A stretch of DNA of 64,000 nucleotides from an uncultured Bacteroidales bacterium (GTDB lineage: Bacteria; Bacteroidota; Bacteroidia; Bacteroidales; UBA932): the NCBI GenBank assembly GCA_944325435.1, contig CALVAC010000008.1, forward strand, positions 60,622 to 124,621, given 5' to 3'. This document shows, in pieces, positions 30,901 to 40,331 of this stretch. Positions within the stretch are counted from its first letter, which is position 1. Every line of letters starts with the position of its first letter. A program made the translations under genes and the position numbers. The notes beneath the pieces are model-generated. The model was not told the origin of the DNA, ran no database searches, and saw only the letters and a program-made list of their open reading frames with translations.

Positions 30901-30965
30901 CACGCAGGAACACCCGACACCATAAACACGGAAAGCACGGCAACCGCAACACTGTTCAAACCCAT
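27909..30965 (-). CDS. giant exported TPR-repeat protein
   Basis: About 1018 residues. The ATG at 30965 is preferred because the -7 box at 30999-30992 overlaps a more upstream ATG; the signal is MGLNSVAVAVLSVFMVSGVPAWNA. The remainder is almost entirely TPR-like helix pairs, with repeated A/Y-x2-A-x4-F/Y spacing (for example YGRGMYAAAQARFAMIAEK, GDYPSAVKWFSEYLG, GNYEKSLAALQSYVKDYPSG). The length resembles periplasmic scaffolds that collect envelope proteins, and YfgC/BamD-like TPR proteins. It is upstream of, and likely co-transcribed with, the outer-membrane barrel gene. No enzymatic motif is present. Confidence 0.87.
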   Translation of the reverse strand: MGLNSVAVAVLSVFMVSGVPAWNAASEAAASDRNTYFAAVRDREFRDALDLYGRGMYAAAQARFAMIAEKTGDSGAEGYRVLCAVHLGQSGYRTMMQDYIDRYPYSGLIPQMRFFHALNLFDAEDYRGASEELELLSRRQLYRSQVPEFLFRKAYCDLENGLFDRALTRFDEVLSRPVSDYTAPSKYFSGYILYQQERFPEAAERFSGSAKDPRFADISNYYILECRFMAKDYGYVVKNGPGMMDSVPQERRIQLARLISESYLVLGNADEARKYYDRNAVPDGQKTRTDYFYAGSLLYAVKDWAGAAENFSRMSDRTDSLGQIASYQMAYSYIQLRNKVAAMEAFKEASVPQFNPDMAEDAYFNYAKLAFDLNNDISGFDGYLAKYSDLRRGDRVYSYIAVGALRNRDYAAAVNAYDKVEELDPVMKTNYMKANYLRANELIGDGSWRAAVPCLRAAAYYSDRREMFNQMSRFWLAEAYFRDGQYDRSLETLRELYNTSALYGMEESRLLPYNMAYCYFQQGDYPSAVKWFSEYLGTGSSSFRKEALLRKADCLFLQRDYPAAREAYRDVLDEYFDEDDIYPYYYAGLSCGLAGDNEGKIKSLSPVLRADPSALYYADATVELGRALAAGGRADEAADCFRRVLDNVRDSTYIALSMIELGTLARNRNDMQSALGYYKGVVEKMPLSEYTGDALAAIESIYQSQNDPQSYLAYIDAIGMSSIKTEDEKEDMIYNAAEQIFLTGNYEKSLAALQSYVKDYPSGRRVSSAEFYMGESCRGLGRKEQACDHYAEVMQSGSGPYVELAALHYSDLAYSLQRYDDSFRGYSFLKDKASMDENRSAAIVGMMRSAYSGKMYDAAIGNAGLVASDSRSDPALRTESEYIMAKSYLATSRRDSALPILQRLSARPDTDYGAEASYLLVKDSYDRGDFADVETRVYAFSESGNPQQYWLAKSFVVLGDAFAETGDYEQAKATFESVRDGYNPDSPDDVKDDLDIRIRKLEELISSGTGSAGVTDSL

Positions 30966-30991
30966 TGTAGACAAAAACATTAAAATTTCTG

Positions 30992-30999
30992 CAAACATA
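30992..30999 (-). promoter_or_regulatory. -7 box of TPR-barrel pair
   Basis: TATGTTTG on the minus strand fits TAnnTTTG; it overlaps the first in-frame ATG and thereby favours the start at 30965. No TTTG at the -33 distance. Confidence 0.45.
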
Positions 31000-31023
31000 A
31001 ATAAAAATCGTGATTTTCTTGCG

Positions 31024-31031
31024 TATATTTG
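31024..31031 (+). promoter_or_regulatory. ftsE: -7 box of ftsE
   Basis: TATATTTG on the + strand, about 48 bp before the ftsE ATG and only 25 bp from the divergent -7 box. No clear -33 element. Confidence 0.45.
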
Positions 31032-31079
31032 TACGATTTGTCCAGAAGCAGTCTGGATTTACAGCCATAATCATACGAC

Positions 31080-31808
31080 ATGGAAGACAGGACACCAGTG
31101 ATATCGTTCAGGGATGCAGACATATTCAACGGAGAAAACTGCGTCATATACGGACTGGACATGGATGTCTATCCGGGAGACTTTGTATATATAGTAGGCA
31201 AGGTCGGGACAGGCAAGACATCCATTATCAGGACGATAATAGCCGAGAACCCTCTTGTCAAGGGGGAAGGACAGGTATGCGGATATGACCTCAGGACAAT
31301 TCGCGCCAAGGAGATACCGTATCTCAGACGGAAGCTCGGGGTGGTGTTCCAGGATTTCCAGCTGCTTATGGACAGGACCGTAGAGGAGAATCTCGCATTC
31401 GTGCTGAGAGCCACAGGATGGAAAGAAGGGACGGGATCAGACAGGAGGATAAACGATGTGCTCGAAGCCGTGGGGATGGCGAACAAGGCGCACAGGATGC
31501 CGCACCAGCTGTCCGGAGGCGAGCAGCAGAGGATTGCGATAGCCCGCTCTATCCTCAACAGCCCGGAAGTAATCATAGCGGATGAGCCTACAGGCAATCT
31601 GGATCCCGAGACTGCGGATGGGATAATGCAGCTTCTGAGAAGCATCAACAGCGAGAAAGGCACAGCCGTGGTGATGGTGACCCACAATATGAACATCTGC
31701 CAGAAATACAAGGGACGGCTGCTGATATGCAAAGATGAAGGCTGCACGGAAAAGACGGATGATGAGGTGATTGACATTTCTTTCGGGAATCTCGACATCA
31801 ACATCTGA
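31080..31808 (+). CDS. ftsE: FtsE-like ABC ATPase
   Basis: A 242-residue ABC nucleotide-binding protein. Walker A is GKVGTGKT at 40-47 (one residue off the usual GxSGxGKS), Q-loop VVFQDFQLL, signature LSGGEQQRIAIARS, Walker B VIIADEPTGNLDPET and H-loop MVTHN. VFQDFQLLMDRTVEENLAF is typical of FtsE, which with FtsX couples ATP use to peptidoglycan hydrolase activation at the septum. No ftsX is next to it; in many Bacteroidota ftsE and ftsX are separated. The other option is a MacB/LolD-type ATPase. Confidence 0.83.
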   Translation: MEDRTPVISFRDADIFNGENCVIYGLDMDVYPGDFVYIVGKVGTGKTSIIRTIIAENPLVKGEGQVCGYDLRTIRAKEIPYLRRKLGVVFQDFQLLMDRTVEENLAFVLRATGWKEGTGSDRRINDVLEAVGMANKAHRMPHQLSGGEQQRIAIARSILNSPEVIIADEPTGNLDPETADGIMQLLRSINSEKGTAVVMVTHNMNICQKYKGRLLICKDEGCTEKTDDEVIDISFGNLDINI

Positions 31809-31859
31809 TGACAGTCCCGAGAGACAGCCGCACACATTATCGACATTGACAAAGAGATT

Positions 31860-32504
31860 ATGGAAAGAGACGAAAGATACGCCGGCATCATCAGCTGGTT
31901 CAACAGCAATATGCCGGTAGCCGAGACAGAACTGCAGTATGACTCACCGTTTCATCTTCTGATAGCGGTCATCCTGTCCGCACAGTGCACAGACAGGAGG
32001 GTCAATATGCATACGCCGCAGATATTCGCCAGATTCCCTGACCCGCAGTCACTGGCAGAGGCATCTTTCGAGGAAGTCTACAGCCTGATAAAGTCTATCA
32101 CTTTCCCGAACAACAAGGCAAGACACCTCATAGGAATGGCCAGGGCCCTTCTCGACATGTACGGCGGGACAGTACCATCAGACCCTGATGAACTTGTGAA
32201 ACTGCCGGGCGTAGGACGCAAAACGGCGAATGTGATAGCATCCGTGGTCTATGACAAGCCCGTAATCGCAGTGGACACCCATGTGTTCAGGGTATCCAGA
32301 AGAATCGGGCTGTCCGATGGAGAGACAGTGGAGAAGGTAGAGAAAGACCTCACGGCATCCATACCCGAAACCCTGCGCGGCAAGGCCCACCACTGGCTGA
32401 TCCTGCACGGGAGATATGTCTGTACGGCAAGGAATCCAAAATGCGCTGAATGCGGAGTGAAGGAATGGTGCCGCCAATACGCGGAAGACCATACCTTTCT
32501 CTGA
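31860..32504 (+). CDS. nth: endonuclease III (DNA glycosylase/AP lyase)
   Basis: A 214-residue base-excision repair enzyme that removes oxidised pyrimidines and nicks abasic sites. The helix-hairpin-helix LPGVGRKTANV holds Lys121 and is followed by Asp139 in AVDTHVFRVSRR, the two catalytic residues. The [4Fe-4S] loop has Cys188, Cys195, Cys198 and Cys204 with the canonical C-x6-C-x2-C-x5-C spacing. Its length matches E. coli Nth (211). It follows ftsE by about 50 bp and precedes the antiporter on the same strand. Confidence 0.96.
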   Translation: MERDERYAGIISWFNSNMPVAETELQYDSPFHLLIAVILSAQCTDRRVNMHTPQIFARFPDPQSLAEASFEEVYSLIKSITFPNNKARHLIGMARALLDMYGGTVPSDPDELVKLPGVGRKTANVIASVVYDKPVIAVDTHVFRVSRRIGLSDGETVEKVEKDLTASIPETLRGKAHHWLILHGRYVCTARNPKCAECGVKEWCRQYAEDHTFL

Positions 32505-32584
32505 CAGACCACACAGAAAGAGGGTCCGCCGTCCTGACGGCAGGGACCGGGTCTGCATATATGACAATCGAATAAAAGGAAACC

Positions 32585-34063
32585 ATGATATATTTCACAT
32601 CCGAGAACCTGCTTTTTTTAGGTTCAATACTCATATTCGTCAGCATACTCATCAGCAAGGCCGGATACAGGTTCGGACTGCCTGTCCTCCTGCTGTTTCT
32701 CCTGGCCGGAATGCTTTTCGGAAGCGATGGGCTCGGTCTCGAGTTCAACAATGTCAGACAGGCGCAGTTCGTGGGTATGGCAGCCCTCTGCGTAATCCTG
32801 TTCACCGGAGGCATGGAGACAAAAATCAAGGAGATACAGCCTGTCCTCGGTCCGGGTCTCGTACTGTCGACTGTCGGAGTCATACTGACCACCGCCCTTA
32901 CCGGACTTTTCATATATGCCCTGTCTTGCTGGGACCAGGTACCGTTCGCCCTGCCGTTCGTGACCTGCTTCCTTCTGGCGGCGACAATGTCATCCACTGA
33001 CTCGGCTGCAGTATTCAATCTGTTAAGGGGCAAGAACATACATCTGAAATACAATCTGAAACCCACACTCGAGCTGGAAAGCGGGAGCAACGACCCAATG
33101 GCCTACATACTCACCATAATGCTCATCCAGATAGCGGGCGAAGTCACCGGACCGGAAACCGATCTCAGCGCGTGGCATCTCATCGGTGAAGCGCTGTGGA
33201 TACTTGTGCAGCAGTTCGGCATCGGGGCGGCGGCCGGTGTCCTGATGGGATTCGCATCAGTGTGGATAATCAACAAGGTGAACCTGAAAAACACCCCGCT
33301 CTACGCGATAATGCTGCTGAGCATCGTGTTCTTTACATTCTCGGTAACCGGATTCCTCAACGGCAACGGATATCTCGCGGTCTATATAGCCGGAATAATA
33401 ATCGGCAACCACAAGATAGCATACAGGCCGCAGATATCTTCATTTCTCGATGGCCTGACCTGGCTGATGCAGATAGGAATGTTCCTTACCCTGGGGCTTC
33501 TGGTCAACCCATCCGATATGATGAAGCTCGCGCCGATGGCTCTGCTGATCGGAATATTCATGATCATTATCGCAAGACCTGCAAGCGTGTTCCTTTCGCT
33601 TCTACCGTTCCGGAAAATAAACTTCAGGTCCAAGGTCTTCATCTCTTGGGTGGGACTGCGCGGCGCTGTACCGATAATCTTCGCGACATACCCTGTAGTG
33701 GACAACATACCGGGATCTGACCAGATATTCAATATCGTATTCTTCATAACCCTGCTTTCTCTCGTGATCCAGGGCTCATCCATACCGAGCGTGGCATCGT
33801 GGCTCAAGCTCAACGAACCCGCTCCGGAAGAAGATGACAAGTTCGGTGTGGAGATTCCGGAAGAAGCAGGCAAACTGGTGGAAATCACTCTGTCAGCAGA
33901 CTCTCTGATACATGGGGACACCCTGAAGGAACTGAAACTTCCTGATGGGATGCTGGTTATGATGATAAAGAGGGACGAGAGGTTCATCGTACCTAACGGC
34001 AGGGTCAAGCTGAAAGCCGGGGACAGGCTGCTGATAATCTCGGACCATATAGACGAGCCATAG
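32585..34063 (+). CDS. K+/H+ antiporter of CPA1/NhaP2 type
   Basis: A 492-residue protein with about 12 transmembrane segments, starting MIYFTSENLLFLGSILIFVS. The CPA signature appears as MSSTDSAAVFNLLR, the pore motif ESGSNDPMAY, and SWVGLRGAVPIIFAT. Residues about 420-490 form a TrkA-C-like (RCK-C) domain with LIHGDTLKELKLPDGMLVMMIKR, as in NhaP2/CvrA potassium/proton antiporters. It exports K+ (or Na+) in exchange for H+. The stop is 3 bp before the next gene. TrkH for K+ uptake is encoded elsewhere in the window. Confidence 0.9.
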   Translation: MIYFTSENLLFLGSILIFVSILISKAGYRFGLPVLLLFLLAGMLFGSDGLGLEFNNVRQAQFVGMAALCVILFTGGMETKIKEIQPVLGPGLVLSTVGVILTTALTGLFIYALSCWDQVPFALPFVTCFLLAATMSSTDSAAVFNLLRGKNIHLKYNLKPTLELESGSNDPMAYILTIMLIQIAGEVTGPETDLSAWHLIGEALWILVQQFGIGAAAGVLMGFASVWIINKVNLKNTPLYAIMLLSIVFFTFSVTGFLNGNGYLAVYIAGIIIGNHKIAYRPQISSFLDGLTWLMQIGMFLTLGLLVNPSDMMKLAPMALLIGIFMIIIARPASVFLSLLPFRKINFRSKVFISWVGLRGAVPIIFATYPVVDNIPGSDQIFNIVFFITLLSLVIQGSSIPSVASWLKLNEPAPEEDDKFGVEIPEEAGKLVEITLSADSLIHGDTLKELKLPDGMLVMMIKRDERFIVPNGRVKLKAGDRLLIISDHIDEP

Positions 34064-34066
34064 CCA

Positions 34067-35524
34067 ATGCTACCGGAACATAATGGCCGGAGGTTTTCTC
34101 CGGCAGACTTTCCCGAGAAATTCACCTGGCCTTTCCGTTACAGTCCTCATCCGGCTGTCAGACTGGCAGCCGGGCAGGTCATCGCCCGTATCGACTCTGA
34201 TGACAATCTTGGAAACGATTTCGCTGAGGGGAAGATGCTCGGGGTGCTGGTTGTCAGGACAGACAGGAATCCGGCGGAGGACGGGCTGCTGCACTGTCTG
34301 GACAGGCAGAACGGGATCTTCTATCTTGCGGCCTTTTCCGGCAACGCCGGAGGCTGCAGCCGCATCAGCGGATTCGTCCCTCCCATATTCGACACTCTCG
34401 ATCCGGAAGGTCATTTCAAAAAGGAAGAGGCCGCAATCAGCGCGATATCCGGAGAGATAGACAGGCTGGCCGGAACCGACCGGGACAGGATCCTGGAGCT
34501 TAAAGCAGAGAGAGTCAGAATGTCCGGAGAACTGCAGACGTGGCTTTTCCGCAATTATGCAGTCCGGAACGCCTGCGGCGAGACGAAATCGGTACTCGAC
34601 ATATTCGCAGACAGAGGGCTGGTACCTCCGGGCGGCACCGGAGACTGTGCCGCCCCCAAGCTGCTCAATTATGCCTACGCGAATTCACTCATACCCCTCG
34701 CGATGGGTGAATTCTGGTACTGCGGAGAAAATTCCGCAGAGTCCGGAAGGGACAGGGGCGGCACTGCAAGGAAAAAAGGAGAATTCTATCCATCTTGCAG
34801 CAGCAAATGCGGGCCTCTGCTCAGATGGATGCTGACAGGGCTGGATACCGACAATCCATATATGTTCGATGACAGCACTGTCCCGGAAATACTGTGGCAG
34901 GATGAGTCTCTGATGGTGGTCTCGAAACCGGCCGGGATGTTGTGCGTCCCGGGGAAAGACGGACAGAAATCATTGATAGAGAGACTTCCGCAACCATGCT
35001 TCTCTGTCCACCGTCTGGATATGGACACCTCGGGAGTGCTTCTGGTGGCAAAGACCCCGAGGGCTCAGTCGAATCTCCAGAGACAGTTCGAGGACAGGCT
35101 TACAGGGAAGGTATATTCGGCAATCGTAGAGAACAGGGCAGGACTTTCTGCAGGAGACTGCGGCAAGATAGACCTTCCTCTGCGCCCGGACATAAACGAC
35201 AGGCCGAGGCAGATTGCAGACCGGATATACGGAAAAGAGGCTGTCACAGAATACCGTGTCCAGACAGTATCCTCAGATGGAGGACTTGCAGTCGTGGAAT
35301 TCCGCCCGCTCACAGGCAGGACTCATCAGATCAGAGTGCATTCCGCCCTTGGGCTCGGATGTCCGGTAACGGGAGACCTCCTGTATGGAGGTTCATACCG
35401 CAGAAGGCTGTATCTCCACGCCGAAAGCATCACATTCAGACACCCTGTCACAGGTAAGGAGATGCGCTTCTCCATCCCATCCGGATTCCAGGACAGAATA
35501 TGTCAGCTCAAGCCTTCTATCTGA
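34067..35524 (+). CDS. RluA-family pseudouridine synthase with long N-terminal domain
   Basis: A 485-residue protein. The C-terminal part (about 285-475) is an RluA-type synthase with the catalytic Asp318 in HRLDMDTSG and the motif [13 protein letters not shown]. The first about 280 residues are not RluA-like: the [17 protein letters not shown] and AFSG-x-ISGFVPP blocks recall an N-terminal extension in some RluA-family proteins of Bacteroidota and gammaproteobacteria. A coiled segment lies at 120-160. No S4 domain is seen. The target is probably rRNA or tRNA but is unknown. It starts 3 bp after the antiporter stop and its 3' end overlaps the converging fhs gene by 22 bp. Confidence 0.85.
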   Translation: MLPEHNGRRFSPADFPEKFTWPFRYSPHPAVRLAAGQVIARIDSDDNLGNDFAEGKMLGVLVVRTDRNPAEDGLLHCLDRQNGIFYLAAFSGNAGGCSRISGFVPPIFDTLDPEGHFKKEEAAISAISGEIDRLAGTDRDRILELKAERVRMSGELQTWLFRNYAVRNACGETKSVLDIFADRGLVPPGGTGDCAAPKLLNYAYANSLIPLAMGEFWYCGENSAESGRDRGGTARKKGEFYPSCSSKCGPLLRWMLTGLDTDNPYMFDDSTVPEILWQDESLMVVSKPAGMLCVPGKDGQKSLIERLPQPCFSVHRLDMDTSGVLLVAKTPRAQSNLQRQFEDRLTGKVYSAIVENRAGLSAGDCGKIDLPLRPDINDRPRQIADRIYGKEAVTEYRVQTVSSDGGLAVVEFRPLTGRTHQIRVHSALGLGCPVTGDLLYGGSYRRRLYLHAESITFRHPVTGKEMRFSIPSGFQDRICQLKPSI

Positions 35525-37170
35525 CCATTGACAATGTCTATATGCAGTGCCTGAGGGTTCCGTGGAAGTCCGGGCATCCTGATGATGTCACCGGCGATGG
35601 CCACAAGCATTTCCGCCCCGGAATTTATCACTATATCCTTGATGCTGAAGTTGAAGCCTTCAGGAGCGCCGTATTTCGCGCTGTCCTGGGAGAAGGAATA
35701 CTGCGTCTTCGCTATGCACACCGGGAAGTGCGAAAGCCCGAGCTCGTTGATCCGCTTTATCTTGTTGCGCGCGACTTTCCCTATTGACACCGAACCCGCG
35801 CCATAGATGTTCCTGGCTATGCTCTCTATCTTGGACTCCACGCTCTGGTCATCGCTGTATGTGAATTCCAGAGGTCCTGAAGGATTCTGCTCTATGGTGT
35901 CCACGACAAGATGGGCAAGCTCCTCGGCACCCTTACCTCCCTCGCAGTAGGCATTGTTGACGGCAAATCCCACACCGAGTTCCGCACAGTGGCTGCGCAC
36001 CAGCCCTATCTCCTCCTCCGTGTCGGATGCATACCTGTTGAAGCAGACAATCACGGTCTGCCCGAAAGCTCTGATATTGCGGATATGTCTGTCCAGGTTG
36101 GCAAAGCCTCTTTTCAGTCCCTCGGGATCCGGAGCATCTATCTTGTCTTCAGGGACGAAACCGTGCATCTTGAGCCCGCGCAGGGATGCCACAAGGACTG
36201 TAAGGTCAGGCTTCAGTCCGCTCTTCCTGCATTTGATATTGAAGAACTTCTCCGCTCCGAGATCGGCTCCGAAACCGGCCTCTGTCACTGTATAGTCGGC
36301 GAATGTCATTGCCAGCCTCGTGGCTATTATAGAATTGCAGCCATGCGCTATGTTTGCGAACGGTCCGCCGTGGACGAAAGCAGGTGTACCTTCTGTCGTC
36401 TGGACAAGATTGGGATGGATGGCATCTTTCAGGAGCACCGTAATCGCTCCCGCAACACCGAGATCCTTTACAGTGAAAGGAGTGCCATCGAACCTGATGC
36501 CGAGGGTGATGTTCTCTATCCTGCGCCTCATATCCTCCAGACCGGAGGAAAGGCACAGGATGGCCATCAGTTCCGAGGCGGGGGTAATGTCGAAACCGGA
36601 CTGTCTGGTTATGCCGTTGGCACGCGGCCCGAGACCTGTGACTATATCCCTGAGCGAACGGTCATTCACATCCAGAACCCTTTTCCACAGTATCTCCTTC
36701 AGGGCAAAACCTTCCTCCTGATGCTGATACAGATAATTGTCCAGCATGGCCGCAATCATATTGTGTGCGGAAGTCACCGCGTGGAAGTCCCCTGTAAAAT
36801 GGAGATTTATCCTGTCCATCGGCATTATCTGGGCATAACCTCCGCCTGCGGCACCTCCCTTGAGACCGAAACACGGGCCGAGAGACGGCTCACGGAGAGC
36901 CACTATCGCCTTTCTGCCTATACGGTTGAGCCCCAGGGCAAGTCCGACAGAGACCGTAGTCTTGCCGATACCTGCCTTGGTAGCCGTAATGGCTGTCACA
37001 AGAACAAGCCTGTGTTTCCTGGCCTTTTCATCATCTGCCAAAGACTCAGGAACCTTTGCCATATAATGACCATACGGCTCTACCATATCCTGAGGTATCC
37101 CGGTCTCGGCCGCCACCTCAGTGATTTTCTTCATCCGTATGCTTCTGGCGATTTCTATGTCCGATTTCAT
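35503..37170 (-). CDS. fhs: formate-tetrahydrofolate ligase
   Basis: A 555-residue enzyme that makes 10-formyl-THF from formate, THF and ATP. The P-loop reads [21 protein letters not shown]. Other family blocks are [32 protein letters not shown]-type [26 protein letters not shown] and the end-of-domain [11 protein letters not shown]. The start is [16 protein letters not shown], as in many orthologues. It lies 10 bp downstream of pgm on the same strand. The converging + strand gene overlaps its last 22 bp. Confidence 0.96.
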   Translation of the reverse strand: MKSDIEIARSIRMKKITEVAAETGIPQDMVEPYGHYMAKVPESLADDEKARKHRLVLVTAITATKAGIGKTTVSVGLALGLNRIGRKAIVALREPSLGPCFGLKGGAAGGGYAQIMPMDRINLHFTGDFHAVTSAHNMIAAMLDNYLYQHQEEGFALKEILWKRVLDVNDRSLRDIVTGLGPRANGITRQSGFDITPASELMAILCLSSGLEDMRRRIENITLGIRFDGTPFTVKDLGVAGAITVLLKDAIHPNLVQTTEGTPAFVHGGPFANIAHGCNSIIATRLAMTFADYTVTEAGFGADLGAEKFFNIKCRKSGLKPDLTVLVASLRGLKMHGFVPEDKIDAPDPEGLKRGFANLDRHIRNIRAFGQTVIVCFNRYASDTEEEIGLVRSHCAELGVGFAVNNAYCEGGKGAEELAHLVVDTIEQNPSGPLEFTYSDDQSVESKIESIARNIYGAGSVSIGKVARNKIKRINELGLSHFPVCIAKTQYSFSQDSAKYGAPEGFNFSIKDIVINSGAEMLVAIAGDIIRMPGLPRNPQALHIDIVNGQIEGLS

Positions 37171-37180
37171 ACGCCGCCGC

Positions 37181-38842
37181 TTATTTTACGAACTGCCTGC
37201 GGAGCTCCTCTATCTTTGCATCGGCATCTGCTCCCCTTGCCCCGAAATAGAACTTGATCTTCGGCTCCGTGCCGGAAGGCCTTACCGAAACGACATCTCC
37301 GGCAGCATTGAAGAACTGGAGTACATTGGATTTAGGAAGACCAGTCTCCTCCGGCCTGTCATAATCTATAACTTTCGTCACAGGCTGTCCTGCAAGCTCT
37401 TTCGGAGGGTTTGCCCTCATATCGGACATTATGGCTGCAATCTCGGCCACACCTTCCTTCCCCTTGCGCACGAGTGACACCAGAGCCTCACGGTAATATC
37501 CGAACTCGGAGTAGATGTCCTGGAGAAGCTGGTAAAGCGTCTTCCCCTGGTCTGCGGCCCATGCGGCACACTCTGCTACCATTGCACAGGATATAGGGGC
37601 ATCCTTGTCCCTGACAAACTGTCCAATGTTGAAGCCATAGCTTTCCTCACCTCCGCAGATGAACTCTCCGCTGCCTTCGTTGCGGCGGACGATATCGGCA
37701 ATATATTTGAATCCAGTGAGGACATTGTAGACCTTCACCCCGTATTTCCCGGCAATCGCCCGGATCAGTTCTGTCGTCACTATCGTCTTCACCACATACT
37801 TTGTGTCATCCAGCCTGCCGAGCTCCGACCAGCGCCTCAATATATAATAGGTAAGCATGGATGCGGTCTGGTTTCCGTTGAAAAGGACCATCCTGCCATC
37901 ATTGTCCCGCACGGCAATCCCCAGACGGTCCGCATCAGGGTCTGTCGCCAGCACAAGGTCAGCCCCCTCCCTGTCAGCCACTGCCACAGCCATCTCAAGG
38001 GCTGAGTGCTCCTCCGGATTCGGGGACTTCACCGTAGGGAAATTGCCATCGCTCACATCCTGCTCCGGGACATGGTATATGTTCTCGAATCCCAGCCTCC
38101 TGAGAATGGCAGGAACTATATGTACCCCTGACCCGTGCAGAGGGGTATAGACTATCTTCAGATCCCTGTGCCTTGCCCTGGACTCGGGAGAAAGCATAAG
38201 GGTCAGGACATCATCCATATAGGCATTGTTCATCTCATCCCCCATAGTCTCGATACCGCCTTCCCTGCCATCCGCCCTGTATTTCACCATAGACGGATCG
38301 GTTATGGCATTGACTTCAGCCACTATGTCCTTGTCTACAGGTGCTATGATCTGCGCCCCATCGCTCCAGTACACCTTATATCCGTTATATTCCTTGGGAT
38401 TGTGGGAGGCTGTGACCATCACTCCTGCAGTAGCGTGTTTCTTCCTCACGGCATAGCTCAGGAGCGGCACCGGATGCAGGCAGTCGTAGATATAGACATG
38501 TATTCCGTTGGCTGACAACACTTCCGCCGTGATTTTAGCAAAGACATCGCTATTGTTGCGGCTGTCGAATGACACGCATACGCTGAGATTGTCCGACTTC
38601 ACGTTCTTCAGGATATAGTTCGCAAGCCCCTGCGTAGCCATGGCGACCACATATTTGTTCATCCTGTTCGTGCCTACCCCCATCACGCCACGAAGCCCGC
38701 CGGTGCCGAACTCGAGGTTACGGTAGAACGCATCTTCAAGGGCTGCAGGGTCTTTCATCAGTTCACGCACCTGCGCCTTTGTCTCTTCATCATAGTTGCC
38801 ATCGAGCCAGCTCTGGGCCACCTGTCTGAAATCTCTTTCCAT
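37181..38842 (-). CDS. phosphoglucomutase / phosphomannomutase
   Basis: A 553-residue alpha-D-phosphohexomutase. The ATG at 38842 gives [20 protein letters not shown]; an in-frame upstream ATG lies beyond a -7 box and is not preferred. The phosphoserine is Ser146 in [14 protein letters not shown]. The metal loop is [11 protein letters not shown], the sugar-binding loop GGEESYGFN and the phosphate loop [13 protein letters not shown]. Length and the EFGTGGLRG block near residue 44 resemble the PgcA/PGM2-like group, which interconverts glucose-1-P and glucose-6-P and may also act on other pentose or hexose phosphates. It is the first gene of an operon with fhs. Confidence 0.93.
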   Translation of the reverse strand: MERDFRQVAQSWLDGNYDEETKAQVRELMKDPAALEDAFYRNLEFGTGGLRGVMGVGTNRMNKYVVAMATQGLANYILKNVKSDNLSVCVSFDSRNNSDVFAKITAEVLSANGIHVYIYDCLHPVPLLSYAVRKKHATAGVMVTASHNPKEYNGYKVYWSDGAQIIAPVDKDIVAEVNAITDPSMVKYRADGREGGIETMGDEMNNAYMDDVLTLMLSPESRARHRDLKIVYTPLHGSGVHIVPAILRRLGFENIYHVPEQDVSDGNFPTVKSPNPEEHSALEMAVAVADREGADLVLATDPDADRLGIAVRDNDGRMVLFNGNQTASMLTYYILRRWSELGRLDDTKYVVKTIVTTELIRAIAGKYGVKVYNVLTGFKYIADIVRRNEGSGEFICGGEESYGFNIGQFVRDKDAPISCAMVAECAAWAADQGKTLYQLLQDIYSEFGYYREALVSLVRKGKEGVAEIAAIMSDMRANPPKELAGQPVTKVIDYDRPEETGLPKSNVLQFFNAAGDVVSVRPSGTEPKIKFYFGARGADADAKIEELRRQFVK

Positions 38843-38890
38843 ATAGTTATCAGTTAACAAGTTATTATTTTCTATCCTTTGCAAATCTTA

Positions 38891-38898
38891 CAAATTTA
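38891..38898 (-). promoter_or_regulatory. -7 box of pgm-fhs
   Basis: TAAATTTG on the minus strand fits TAnnTTTG, about 50 bp before the pgm ATG, in an A/T-rich divergent intergenic region. No clear -33 element. Confidence 0.45.
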
Positions 38899-38972
38899 GA
38901 GATTTTTTGAAAAAATTTTCTGATTTTTGGGAAAAATTATTCAATCCTGCAAACTGATTTTTCTGAGAAAAA

Positions 38973-40331
38973 ATGAATGGCAACGGAAAAACTGCAGACT
39001 ACGGACTGCTGGCGGAATTCATTGAATCCCATTTCGATGACAATACGGACAGGCTGCTGTTCAGCAAATCTAGATGGAAGGACATAGACATGGACCTTGC
39101 CGTAAGCACGATTCTCGGGCACAGGAAACTCAGGTACAAGGTCCCGTCATGGTACAGGAATCCGCAGCTTGTCTTCCCGTCATCGTTGAGTGTGGAGCAA
39201 TGTTCTTCCGAGTTCACCGCAGAGTCCAGGGTGGAAACCATCCGCAGCATGCTCGGGACAGACCTGTCCAGTCTGAAAATCGCCGACCTTACGGGAGGGC
39301 TCGGTGTGGACAGCTACGTGTTCTCCCGCCATTTCGGGCAAGTGCTGTACAACGAGATGAACAGAGGACTTGCCGATGCAGTTTCTCACAACTTCGGTGC
39401 ATTGGGATGCAGCAACATATCCGTGACTTGCGCCAAGACAGGGCCTGCCGCCCCCATCTCCCCATCGGTACTGCTATCGCAGTCCGCCCCCGATGTCATA
39501 TATCTGGATCCTGCAAGACGGGCATCCGACGGTAAAAAAGTGTTCAGGATAGAGGAATGCCAGCCAGACATCCTGCAGATGAAGGATGAACTGCTACGGA
39601 TTTCCAGGCTGGTCGTAGTCAAGCTGTCTCCAATGGCCGACATCGGTATTGTCGCCGGGGCCCTCGGCCCGCACTGCAGACGGATAGATGTGGTGTCCTC
39701 AGCAAATGAATGCAAAGAAATAGTAGCCTTTCTCGACAGGGAACACGAAGGGGAATGCAGCATCTGCGCAAAGTGCTCCGGCAAAGCGGAATTCATCTTC
39801 ACGAAATCCGAAGAAGACAGGGCAGTGGCCGTACTGCCTGACACCGGACTTGCCGATTCCGTGTCAAAGTCCGGCACACCGGAATGCAAGGACCTGTTTC
39901 TTCTGGAGCCGGACAAGGCATTGCTGAAGGCTGGTGCATTCAAACTTCCGTGCAGCCGTTTCGGGCTGACGGTGCTGGACCGTTCGACCCACTGCTACAT
40001 TGCATCCGGCAACACCGCAGATACAGCACATAATGGCGATTCTGCGGATGTGACGGTACTGCAGAACCTTTTCCGTGTCTTCAGGATTATCCGAATCTTT
40101 CCGCTGGACAGACAGGGGCTGCAGGAAGCGGGCAGGGAATTTCCTATGGCGGATGTGACAGCCAGAAACATCCCGTTGGGCAGCGCTGAACTTCAGCGGA
40201 GGCTCAAGGTCCGGCCATCAGACAGATACCACATCTTCGGACTGAAAGTATCTTTCTGCACAAGGGCAGACGACAGTGCCCATCCGGCTCCACGGTCCGG
40301 CAACTACCTGTTCATTACCGAACGCCTTTGA
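38973..40331 (+). CDS. class I SAM-dependent methyltransferase with THUMP-like domain
   Basis: A 452-residue cytoplasmic protein. The SAM motif is IADLTGGLGVDSYVFS near residue 99-114, motif IV is YLDPARR near 176-182, and VVKLSPMADI follows. This arrangement is known in Bacteroidota as a methyltransferase-like protein with an N-terminal helical part and a C-terminal THUMP-like tail (about 310-445). THUMP domains bind tRNA, so the substrate may be tRNA; nothing in the sequence names the base. Its last 17 bp overlap the converging S9 peptidase gene. Confidence 0.8.
   Translation: MNGNGKTADYGLLAEFIESHFDDNTDRLLFSKSRWKDIDMDLAVSTILGHRKLRYKVPSWYRNPQLVFPSSLSVEQCSSEFTAESRVETIRSMLGTDLSSLKIADLTGGLGVDSYVFSRHFGQVLYNEMNRGLADAVSHNFGALGCSNISVTCAKTGPAAPISPSVLLSQSAPDVIYLDPARRASDGKKVFRIEECQPDILQMKDELLRISRLVVVKLSPMADIGIVAGALGPHCRRIDVVSSANECKEIVAFLDREHEGECSICAKCSGKAEFIFTKSEEDRAVAVLPDTGLADSVSKSGTPECKDLFLLEPDKALLKAGAFKLPCSRFGLTVLDRSTHCYIASGNTADTAHNGDSADVTVLQNLFRVFRIIRIFPLDRQGLQEAGREFPMADVTARNIPLGSAELQRRLKVRPSDRYHIFGLKVSFCTRADDSAHPAPRSGNYLFITERL

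Noticed and set aside
32505..32584. Short GC-rich palindrome after nth as terminator
   Set aside because: The stem is only 5-6 bp (GCCGT / ACGGC) and no T-run follows.
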